This document shows positions 11,961-23,400 of a stretch of 64,000 nucleotides of DNA, in pieces. The notes beneath the pieces are model-generated. The model was not told where the DNA came from and did not search any database. It saw nothing but the letters and a program-made list of their open reading frames with translations. Every line of letters begins with the position of its first letter. Position 1 is the first letter of the stretch. This DNA is from Callipepla californica brunnescens (Eukaryota; Chordata; Aves; Galliformes; Odontophoridae). A program made the position numbers and the translations under genes. The DNA is taken from positions 9,625,591 through 9,689,590 of the forward strand of contig JALIRH010000026.1 in assembly GCA_023055505.1 (NCBI GenBank), in the 5' to 3' direction.

Positions 11961-14035
11961 ATGAATTGTCTATTTTGGGAATCTGTTCCATATTTCTTTG
12001 CTTTTTAAGTTGCACTGAATTAGCATGTATTTTTATTTCTTTCTTAATATGCTGTGCTGAAATACAGAGGTCTTTAAGCTTTTATTGGGAGGGGGAGGAT
12101 GTATTCAGTAAGTAACAAATAATGTTGAAATCTTAGGATTTTGGGTAATATCTTAGTTGCAGTAGATAAACAGTTTTGTTAGAATGATACTCCACCTTTC
12201 ATACTTTCTGGTTTCTACGGGTATGGTGCCTAATTAGCTTTTTACTCTAGCAATATGCAGAGACAGCAAAAAGGATAAAATATTTGAATGTATTTATCTA
12301 CCCTGACGCTAGTAATGAAATTTATGGCATCATATTCTGTAGTCCTCAGCTCCATGAACATGTGTTCTGTCTTCCTAGGAATCAGCGTAGGGTCAGTGAT
12401 TTTCAAGCTATTCTGTTAAATAATATTGAACTTTGCAAAAATCATCATCCTGTTGAAGTTTCATACCATAAGATTTTGTTTTGCTGATAAACGCATTCTG
12501 GGGCTTGAATAATAGTAGGCAAAACGTGGTAAGACTGTTAGCAAGCCTGGAATAACCAAATTATTGTTTTCTTGGCCTGTGATATAAGTTGTCAGAGAAG
12601 TTGTAAAGGTAGTATGGAGAAGATGCTCTGATGGTCTTACAATTTAAATGAATAAAATCATAAATGTATTATCAATTATGAATGCAGAAATGTTCATTAC
12701 TGTAGTAGCATGACAGAGGGACACAGGCCATAGCTATGAGAAACCTGTTTTCAAAGGGTAAGGAACTGTAACTTTTTCATGGTTTTATTTAAGTATTGAG
12801 TTTCTGGAATTTTTTGCCAGTGCAGAAAATGAAGACAGACAGTAGTGGGGAGATTCACAAAGAATTAGTCTATCCTGTGGCTGTAGATCCACAATAGATG
12901 CTAGGAATGTGAAGATTTTTCCACCACATATCCCTGAGTTAGTTCTTGGGAATGGAAGAACTGCCGTTATTGGTCTTCTAAATAGTTTTCTTTGCCCGCT
13001 CCCAGTCATCATGGAGAGAAGCATTACTGGTCTAAGACGCAGGTCCCAGATGATGTTTCTTACACTCCAAATATGTCTGCTGTTTGAAAAATATTCGCAA
13101 AAGTGTAGTTAAGTGTTGCTGAATAAGAATTGTAACTGGGCTAGTTTCCTGTTTCATAGTTTTCTTCTGCCATTATCTTTGTTCTCATGAACTCTCTTCT
13201 CATAAGTTGTGCAGATACAGACTAAGAAGAGGATTTAATTCATTATCTCATATTTCCTCCACTCTTGCTCTGGGTGTGTTGACGCAATTTTAGTTCTGCT
13301 ATATAAAGACGTGTACAGCATGCGTATGAATCAAGTCTTGCACAAATCTGAATCATTTTGTAATTTTGTACTGTAATCCTTGTAGTGTTATTCCAGACAA
13401 ACAATAAATTCCAGAAATGCTGCCTGCTGCTGACTCAACTGTAGAGCGTGGTAAGTGTGTAGTCCATCTTGCTGTAAAAAAAATAAAAAAAATGGCTGGA
13501 GCATAACTTCAGAAGAAAAGAAAATGACAACCCTTTAATCATGCCTCCCCTTATTGCTTATAACTGCCAATATGAAATGACATTTTCAATAATAATTGCT
13601 AGTGGGTTTCAGCTATGATTCTCTGCTGCTGTGATTATGAAAATAAAACCAACAAAAGCTACTTTACTCCTACACTCCTGTAATTAGTATCACATAGTAA
13701 TTATTGGGCTTTGGCTAGTTCAAATTCTCTGCATGATTTTTGTTAAACTCTGCAGGAAAGTAAAAATGAAGACAAGTGTACAGCTTTCATAGCTAAGTAA
13801 TAAGATAGGGATTTTGGATTCTTTGCAGGGGACTTGGGGGCAGTGACTGAAGAAAGTATTACACAGTTCATTTTGCATTGGCTTATACTTGCACAGTATT
13901 GACTGTCTTTCATCTGTATATCTGAAATCATTACCAGAAAAGAGAAAATTTAGGATAGAAAGATCCAGAAATATCCTGCTGCGGGATGAAATATGACGCA
14001 CCCTCAAATGAGACAAAACTTCAGAACTTGTTGGT

Positions 14036-14077
14036 AATACTGAGATCTAGAGCAAAAATACTGAGATCTAGAGCAAA
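14036..14077. repeat. Exact 2 x 21 bp tandem duplication
   Basis: The 21-bp unit, which contains TGAGATCTAGAGC, occurs twice head to tail without a mismatch (14036-14056 and 14057-14077). The absence of differences suggests a recent duplication by replication slippage or double-strand-break repair. It lies in unique sequence and is not part of a longer array. Confidence 0.9.
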
Positions 14078-17000
14078 ATTCTATGTAAAAGAGAAGAAAA
14101 AAGAGTAGGTGGGTAGCTTAAATGCTCAATTATGACAAAGCTTCTTGAATCAAGAAGAAAATCATTGTGTGTAATCAAATACATTATTTTATGGTTTATT
14201 TAGTGATTAAGTGACTAGTTTACTGCTTGTTATTGGACAGCCGAGATATGTGCTACCCATATTCCTGCCTCTGTACATTTGCAAAAAGCACATGGACAGA
14301 AGGATTTATAATTTTTAATGAGGTGTTTAGCAATTTCTGAGTCAAAGCTGTTTTAAGTGAGAAGGAAGAAACTAAGTTTTGTAGTATATCTTATGTGGTG
14401 GAGAGTATTTCTAGTTGAATGTTGTGTATGTGTGTGTGTGTCACAGACATCTAATCCCATAGACTAGAGTGATAAAATTCTAACTTAATGGAGTAAACAG
14501 GGCTACAGGTATGCTTTAGATATTATAGACACACCCAGAGATATTGTTAGAACATAAAAACCTGAAGTTCATGAATTAGCATGGTATTAGTAATGCTCTG
14601 TCCACTTCAATGAGTATACTTCATTCACACAAATAACCTGTGTAAGCAACTGATAAGCTTATAGCACTGAAAAGTACAAAGATCTCCAAGTATATACTGT
14701 TTTTTTACAGATGGACTATTGAGTAAGGAAGAAGGATCCCATATTCTGTGAGCTGTAACAGTAACAACCCCAGTCGCACTCGTACATTTATTTCTAGATC
14801 TTTGCCTCTTTGATCCTCAAATCAAAATTGAGGACTGAAAAACTTGAATGAAAGGACTGCACACTGTCAGTAGAATATAATGCTTTAAGTACAATTCAGT
14901 GATGTAAGTACTACTTCCTGAGGATAATCAACGTTGGCTTGGTGTAGGAATTTGGTGGAACACCCTAATCCAGTTCATCCTCTTGCCTCTCCGGAGAGAT
15001 TAAAGTATCCCATTACTGTTACACGCTTCCTTTCATTAGGATTAGGGTTGTGCTCCTCCAATGGGAAAGAACAGTGTCATGTCACTTATTTTGACAGGAG
15101 CAACAATGTGATACCTAAATAAACCAAGCAGCAAATACTCAGTGCTATGTAAATGAGCTCTGCATAGAAGTTTCTCTCTGGGCAAGTAAAATCCTACTTA
15201 AAGTGCATTTAGAGGAAATTAAAATAGGATCTAATCCTAAGCCCACTAAAATTAATAGAGGAGTTCATGCTTACTACATTTCTGTGTTAATGAACATTCA
15301 GAGAAACAGATGTGCTCATAAGTATTTTCCTAAACAGAATAATAATATGCATTTGCTTTGAGTTATTAACTCAGACTGCAGCCTGAATGATTTTCTCAAA
15401 ATGATGCATGAAATTATCAGTGGATCAAACAGGAAGTTTTTACTGAGAGTCTGGTAGAGGTTTTTTTTGAAATTATGAGTCTTCATGTAGAGATCAGCTC
15501 TTGCACACCTTACTGACAAAGTGGAAAGCTTTGCCAATAGTCAGAACTTATTAAGGGCATAATTGCTGATGAATGGCAAGACATTTCACTTGGAATTCAA
15601 AGCATGCCTTGCACATCAGCTTGAATCTTTCAACTGTTCTGGAGAATTTAATAGAGAATTAAATCCCTCCTGTCAGTTCTAGAGAATTTTAAAAAGAATC
15701 TGTAGGAAAGTTTATCACAATTTAATCATTCAGCTATAGTATCTGTACAAGCTTTTTTTTTTTTTTTTATTCCCTCTCCTCGAGGATCCCAGCTGTTATA
15801 GGGCTATTTTGTATCAGATTCATCAACTAAATTTCAAGCAAACGTTGTTACTATGATATAAAATGAACTGTTATAGTTTGACAACATTTTTATTAATATG
15901 AATTGGAATGTTTCAAATGTTTAAAGATGTTATGTGTTGGGATTTCTTTTGTTTGTTTTAAATGTTTGTTTTAAACACAAGTAAATATTTTTAGGAAACA
16001 TCAATTATTTTTAGGTCCAGTTATGTTTATCTCGTATTTGAAAATAGGAGAAGGATGCATTACAAAAAATTTATTGCTGATGGCAAAACCAAAATTTGTC
16101 TGATGTTGATAACTGAGGTTTCGTTTTGTGTCTTTAAATATTGAGCACTGGGAGAAGGCCAGTTGGATAATTTTACTAGTTTAGAGCCATAAAATGTAAA
16201 GGGTAGTGAATCTGAGATTCAGAAGTAGAGCTACACACAGTGCAATGGGGAAAGGGAAAGCAATGCCAAATTTAATTTTGCAAAACTTTTTGTGGATGAT
16301 TCAGTTGGCACAGAAAAAGTAATTCTTCATGTTGGCTTGAAAATAAACAATTGTTTATAATTCATTTCAAATTATTTTTGACATAAGATGAAGAAATAAT
16401 AAAATTGCATTTGGAATGATTTATGCACTTTCAGTGACCTTATAATAAGTAGAACATTGCTGATATTAGGTTGCAGCAGAGACCTCTAATTTACAGTCTG
16501 CAAGATGTGAAAGATTAGCCAAATCTGATCTAGGAAGCTCTAGGGGGAATAGAATGAGGAGGGTATCATCAAGGTATATGAAACTCTGGGAGAAAGAAGA
16601 CAGGAGTGATGCTAATACGCTATTATTAGAGATAAGTGATTTAAACCAGTAAGATAGCTAAGAATTTGTGGAGTGAGAAAAAATTAATTCATAAGAAATT
16701 GAATAATTTTCTCGAAGCAGAGAATAGGCGGAAAACAGATCCAGTGTTCTGAGTCAGCATTCATTAAATTGGTCCAGGAGGGAGCTGAGGGAGGTTTTGA
16801 AAACATTAGCTTACAGACAAATTTGGTTTTGTGCAGATGTTTGCTACTTATCGAGGTTTTGGAAAAACAAAACTAATGGACAGCTGTCACCTGAGCACTA
16901 CTGACAGAAACAGAAACTTCCATATTGTCTGGGGGGACAATGTTCACTTAGCTAAGTACCTTTTTCTTTCCTAGTTGAGACGATGCATCTGAATGCCTCT

Positions 17001-20000
17001 TGGCAAATGGAGTTGGAAAGGGAGTGCCTGCATTGTCTGGAGGGTTTGCAGTGGCTACTAGCTGGCTCACCATTTCCATCTATGTCTGTAGAAGGCATGC
17101 TTTTGTTGGTGGAAAACATGGATCAGAAAATCCCAGCACAACTAATTTTATTATATTTGAAAGTAAGTGAAGCAGAGAGACACTGTCCCGTATCCTTCTA
17201 AAGCTTTGCTCAACAGACAGCATCCACTTGCAGAATATTCAATGTCTCCTTGCACCCCTCCCCAGTGTTAAAAAATGTAAATGTACAAAGACAGTGAATT
17301 CTTTAGGGGCTGCTAACAGGTAATAAAACTGGCGGTAATGCTGTTACTGGAAGTGGTGCTTCCTCAAAAGGAGCTGTTCTGCACTGAGCAGATTCAGAGT
17401 CCAGTGTGGGCTTCAGCTCAAGGAGGTAGCAGATAGGTGGCAGGGAATTCATCAAGGACTGGACTGCTCTCCTAGACAACTAGGGAGAAAGAATTATGTT
17501 ATGTCATTGGCTTAGGCATAATTATGCTTATATTTGAGATCCCCTTTAGCATTTATCAATTTTAGAGCAATTGTGGCTTTTTTTCTGTTTTCCTTGAAGC
17601 GTCATTCATTTATTTTTCTTTTTTTTTTTTCCTCATTAGAAATCTGTGTAATTTTTTCCAAAGCAGAGCTGCATGTCTTCTAGCTCTAATAAAATTTGTT
17701 TCTTTTCCTTGCAACTTGCTTCCAGAGCAGGGCCTTCTGGCATACTCTGCAGCACAGAAGATAAAATAATCAATAAGCCCGGATCTGAAAATGAAATGCA
17801 ACATTTGTTTTGTGACTGAACTCTCTACACAGTCTAAAACAGATGGCTTTGTGATCAGGCTTTGTGTGTGTTCATAAGGATTTTTGTGGTGTGGAAGATT
17901 TTTATTATGACTTATTTTTTAAAATATAAATTGAAGGAATGACTACTCTCACAATGACATTGCATCTATTATCCCCCTTCAAGATCAAGAATCAAGAACT
18001 GCAACTGATGAATAATTAGAGTAACACTTAATAGAACTCTTGAAATTAAAAGGTAGCATATTCAGTGTATACTACTCTCTTGCTTTTGGTATTGGAAAAT
18101 GTTTTAGTGTGTCACTACTTGTGAGGTTGCTTGCATATGTTGGTCTATGTTTCTCAGCTTATACTTCTGAAATAGTGAATGTATGCGCATCAGAATGGTT
18201 GATAAACATTGTTTATCTGATGGTGGCAGGCATGAGACAAAATGCATGGGTTCTTGGGTACATTTTCATTCTTTATATGTTGCTCTAATTAGTTTTTCTT
18301 GCCTGGACACATTCTTATAATCCTGTTTTTTTGATGCAGAGTGCTACTTTAAAATAAGGAGAAAGAGCATGTTTTACTGTTCTATAAGCAAAGAGGTAGT
18401 GTTTGTGTAAGAGATCTTTTATCTGACTTGAGACTTGCTCTCTTATTCCTGGGCATTCAGGGAGAGTGGCATTGTTATGGCAATATTCCGGATACTGTCA
18501 TTTCTAAGGTGGATAGGAAGGATAGAACATGTTTGTGCTTAGTGTTTGATATTTTTAATTGGCAAGAACTGAAATTTCTGGAAATCATTCCCCTCTATGT
18601 CCATGTGTCTCCAGTGACTTTTACTCACTCATAAGGCAGCAGTTAGCTGTGTTGCTGCTAGCACAGGCATATGGCCATCTCCTCCTTATTAGGGCACAGA
18701 CGGAGGCAGATGACAGAAATGTTGTAACTGATGCACATGGCCTCAGACAATCCAAACGGATCTGAAGCTCTTCTGTTGCCTAAGAATCTTCATAGAATTT
18801 TCTCCACTGAAACACACGAATCTTAAAAAGTACGGACATGAACACACCTTACTTAGATTAATTATAATCAATTGAATTTATGGCGGAATAGAATTCTTTT
18901 AAACAGTTGATGTGTAGAATGACTGGTGGGTCAATTGCTTTTCCGAAGGGAAGCATTTTTAAGCAGATCTGGCATTTTTTTGCAGGTGCAAACTCACAAG
19001 GAAGGAGATTTGTGGGCCTTTTTTGTTTGAAAAACACATTTTATTTGCAATACGCTTCAGGATGCAATGTTAGCTTAAATGCATATGAGGAATGCAGACC
19101 TCCATCTGAAGATGACATGCTCTTGCCACAGTTAAGATGGCCAAATGAAAAAAAGTATCAGCAATCTTTGACATACTCTCTGTAGATTAGACGCAAAGCA
19201 TTTGAATAATTCAGCTAGTGAAATCTTTTTACATTAGCAAATAATAATGATTAAAAAAAATTGTGTTCAAGATTTTTGTCTACTTTGATAGGCAGAGATT
19301 CTTGTAGTTTGCCATCTACAGATATTCTGTTGAATATAAGTATGAATAATCAGGGAAGAAATCCTTTCAAAAACAGCAGACTTCAAAAGCTGAAATAATG
19401 TTTATAAAGCCAAGGGTCAACTGATCAGTCAGTTACTTTCAGGAAGCCATGGAAGTTCCATCCATGCCAAGGGTTTAATCACAAAATAGATCAATTTCCA
19501 GAGTGGAAAAATGTGCTGTAATTGCAAGCTGTGGGAAATGAGTGTTCTAGCATTTGACCAGAGACCATAAGTGCTACTGTTTTGGGATGGAGGTACCAAA
19601 AAGAACTTCTAGGAAGCAAGGACAGCTTTGAAATACCTTAAGAGCCCTTTGTTCTTTTACAGTCTAATACCTCAAGATTGTGTCAGTACTTGGTAAAGGA
19701 ATAGAGTAGCTTGCATCTGGCTAAATGCGTTTTAATACTTAGGTGTAAGTTTCTGAATGTTGTTTTATTTTACCTCAACCTGAACATCAAATCCAGCCTG
19801 TAGAATTACAGAAACACAACAGGCCTTAATTTAACACAAATGGGAGGGAGATAGTACATTTACATCTTCCATAGTAAACTATTTCCATATGTAAAAATGG
19901 TCATCTTTTTTTGCATCCTGAATAAGAAGCAGTTCTTAGCAGGCTTCTGAGTCACAAAAACTGAGCAATCTCAGGGAAATACAGTGGAATTGATTAATTT

Positions 20001-20068
20001 ATGGCAGAGTTCTGTAGAAAGTACTGAGAAAAGGGTGTCTAATTTCAACTTATTTGCTTTAAGAACGT

Positions 20069-20086
20069 AGATGTTAATTAACATCT
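20069..20086. repeat. 18-bp perfect palindrome with an extra half-site
   Basis: AGATGTTAATTAACATCT equals its own reverse complement. A third copy of the arm, AGATGTTAAT, follows at 20089-20098, giving two direct and one inverted copies in 30 bp. The centre TTAATTAA is a homeodomain-like AT palindrome. No function can be shown from sequence alone. Confidence 0.85.
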
Positions 20087-20127
20087 GTAGATGTTAATCA
20101 TGACAGCTTCGTCATGGAATGAGGCTT

Positions 20128-20445
20128 TCATAGAATTGTTTGAGTTGGAAGAGGTCATTAAAGGTCATCTAATCCAACTCCCACGCAATGAACAGGTACA
20201 CCTACAGCTAGATGAGGTTTCTCAGAGCCCAATCCAAACTGACCTTGAAAGTCTCCAGGGATGGGGTATCCACCAACCCTCTAGGCAATCCATTCCAGTA
20301 CCTAAATACCCTAACTTATTTTTTTTTATATCTAATCTAGATCTTATCTCTTTTAGTTTGAAACCATTTCGCCTCTTCCTATCACAATAGACCCTGATAA
20401 GAAAATGTTCATACTCAGTGCTCTAAAATTTCTTCTGTAGGTGGG
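20128..20445 (-). mobile_element. CR1 LINE 3'-end copy
   Basis: It starts CATAGAATTGTTTGAGTTGG, then GGTCATCTAATCCAACTCCC, which is the minus-strand CR1 3' end. Further blocks are GTCTCCAGGGATGGGGTATC (a CR1 signature), TTCCAGTACCTAAA and ATCACAATAGACCCTGATAA. The match runs about 320 bp in correct order and ends near 20445, a 5'-truncated insertion. No reverse-transcriptase coding sequence is reached. An open frame of about 100 codons over this segment is a product of CR1 sequence and not a gene. Confidence 0.9.
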
Positions 20446-23400
20446 GGTTTTGCTTCAAGTTTTGCTACTGAGTGATTTCATAATTGTTTTATTATGTTTC
20501 TCCTACATTTCACTGATATCGTAGAGATGTCTGCAGCCAACAATTCATCTGTTTATGTCACCAGTGTTCTTTTTGCCTTACCACTTAAGAATGTACATTG
20601 CCCTAGAAGTGATCTGTGTGTCTATGCTGAAAGTATTTTCTGTTCTGTGATTCCAACTTTATTAAAATCCATTGGTTCATTATTTCTCAAATATATGCAA
20701 GCCATTATAAAGCATTATTCGAGTTACACTTCGAAAAATACTTTGATGATTCTTCCATTTGGTGTAATCTCACAAGATTATGGCTTGGATATCACAGAAA
20801 GTATGGAAGTTAACACAGTTAAATAGAATATACACAATAAAATGTAGTTTCCACTGACATCCACTGGAGTAATGTTGGAAATGCATATCATTTCTGAATC
20901 TGTGAAGGCAGCTGAGCCATGGGGATTCAGCTTACAAAGATAATGTGTAGTATTAATTATTTTGCTCACATTAACTGCTTCATCACAAAAGAAGAAACTA
21001 AAATTTACAAACAGTGGGGTTTTTAGCAGTTCTGTGAATGAGTTAGTTACCCTGACCATACTCATTTTTTTGTCTAGCAGGAGCTGTGGAGACTTGCATT
21101 GGGTGTACTAATGAGGGACAAAGCTTTATTTTCTTTCCAGCAAAACTTTAGGAATTTGTGGTCCTAATAGTAAGGCAAGTATGTTGCATCTAGTTTTAAG
21201 ATTTAGAAAAACAGAATACTCATTTCTATTGCTGAATAAACCAGCTCACTCACTGGTTAGTAGAACTTCATAAACACGAATTCTGGATCCCTCTTGAGTA
21301 GAAACTGTTGTCATGATTTAAAAGAACTAAAACTTAAGATGTTGAACACCATGAAAGTGTTTTCTAGACACAAAAATATGAGAGCTGTATTCTTCCATTA
21401 TCCTCTTTGAGGCCATCTCCTTTAAGCAAGGAGATTTAAAAAAAAAGATGCCATCAGGAGATTTGCAGATCAAATGGCACTGTGAATGATTTCTAATGAA
21501 GTCATCCAGATTTTCAAGCTGTCAGTCATAATTCTTTTCTCTTAATATGCACCTGACTTGCTAGTTGTTGTGGAACAGTATTTGTTGGCAAGCGTATTTT
21601 CTGCCTCTTTTTCCCCATTTTAATAGTATGTCCAAGGTAAGCCAGTTCAAATATCACTGGAAATGATTTCTGGTTTTACAACAGAGGTTGGAACATTTGG
21701 AATAATATACAATCTCTCTTCCAGTCCTTAAACATTATCATTTTTTATAAGAATATACAATTTAGCTCTCAGAGTTCACCAGCTCAGAAAATAACTGATG
21801 TGTCCCAAGGCAGGATGACAGTCCTTAAGTATGTTGATGTCCATTCTGCACAGGCATCTTCATCTTGCAGAGATCTCCATGAGTTTTTGGCAAAGATAAA
21901 ATTTTGTCTCAAACAACTTTTAGCTTCTTTGTCCACCTTGTCTGAAAGATAAGTGGATTAGTGATTAGTGAATTAGCAAAGTATGGCTACAAGAGAATGT
22001 CTTTGGCATTCTTGTGGTGTCAGTAATCTCATGCCACTAAGAGATAAGGTATTGCATCAGTTGGCATCTTTTTTTTTTTTTTTTGATGGACAATATAGAG
22101 CCATGTTGTGCACTTGTTAGTTCCAACTCTAGGAATTACCTTACTGATGTTGCATTGTTATAGAGGTTTTTTTAAATCTATAACACATCTTCCCAGAGAT
22201 ATGAAGTAATTTTTGGATCCAGTAAAGTTGCTGGTGGGGAAAGGTCTTGATGAAAATCCATTTGGAGTGCAATTTTTTTTTTCTAGAAGCTAAGGATAAA
22301 GACTTGATTAATGGCTCTGCTTGATAATCTGTCCTGTATCTACTATGTCTCTTTTCTCCTTCAAATCCTTTATTAGTTTGGTATGTTAACTGAGATTTTT
22401 TTTTTTTTTTTTTTGTACAATCAGTAACTGAAGGTGTAGCTTGTACTCTAATCATACTTCTTGTAGAGGCAGAACAATAAGCTCTGGTTATCATTTATGA
22501 TTTAAGTGTGGTAGATAGCCTTAAATTATCTGTAGCCATGGGAGAAAACATTAGTTCCCATCTTCAGCTCATCAAGGCTGATGTTACAAAGAACGTATTC
22601 CAGAAGTCTGCCTTATTAAATCAGTCAGCAAGATCTTTGAATAAATGAAGAGGAATCACCCCATCTTATGTAACTACTAATTCAGGGGAGAACAAAAGCA
22701 GTGAAGAATATAAAACTGAGCAATATCTTTAAGTTATCGTTTTGTCTTGATAATTGATATTTCATTGCAAAGGCATAGAGTTAAAAGAAAAAGAAAACAA
22801 AACAAATGAAATAAAAAGCAAAGTAGATTATTCTTTTTAAAGTAGATTATTCCAAGCTCCTTTCCTCTATCACCAGCGTCTGAGTTTTCCTACATAATGG
22901 AAAACAATTTGTCTAAATTTGTTTTTCCCAAGCTGTACCAACTTAGTCTTTTATTCTCAACAAATACATTGGTAGAGAGGCTAATGAGTATCTAATTAAT
23001 TTCTCTTGTAATTAATTCACTTTGAGAAGTTAAGATTCATTTTTTCATAAACATTTAATTACAGAATATGGACAAAAGTAACTGTATTGTAACTCTAAAG
23101 AAGTCGAGTGTCTTGATGCAGAATTTTACAAATGAACAAAATGTTTGGAGACCTATAAAAATAAACAGAAGGGTTTCAAATGGAAATCTGATGAAATGTC
23201 ACTTCAGTTTTAATTTCTTTTTCCATAAACTAGTGAAATACCTAATCATTCAAAACTGAACAAAAACATAAATAATTTATAACCTAATCAGCAACTATCT
23301 GAAAAACAAATGTAAAAATACTTAAGGTTATATTTTTAAGCTCAAGAAAGAAGGGGAGGTAAAGGTAAGTACTTATTGGAACGTATTTCATTGTTGCTTT

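Larger units (their letters stand above)
11961..20127. other. AT-rich unrepetitive stretch without an annotated gene
   Basis: No recognised transposon. The stretch includes a short TG-rich patch near 14427-14442, an exact 2 x 21 bp tandem duplication (14036-14077), a T-run near 15752-15769 and an 18-bp palindrome at 20069-20086. Several frames flanked by splice-like sequences occur here (12379-12487, 16975-17162, 18986-19185). They are described as findings because none can be tied to a known protein or joined into one transcript. Confidence 0.55.

Noticed and set aside
20091..20390. 99-codon open frame
   Set aside because: It covers the antisense of a CR1 3' end.
22141..22494. 117-codon minus-strand frame rich in lysine
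   Set aside because: The lysine block comes from a plus-strand T-run. No domain and no splice or promoter support.
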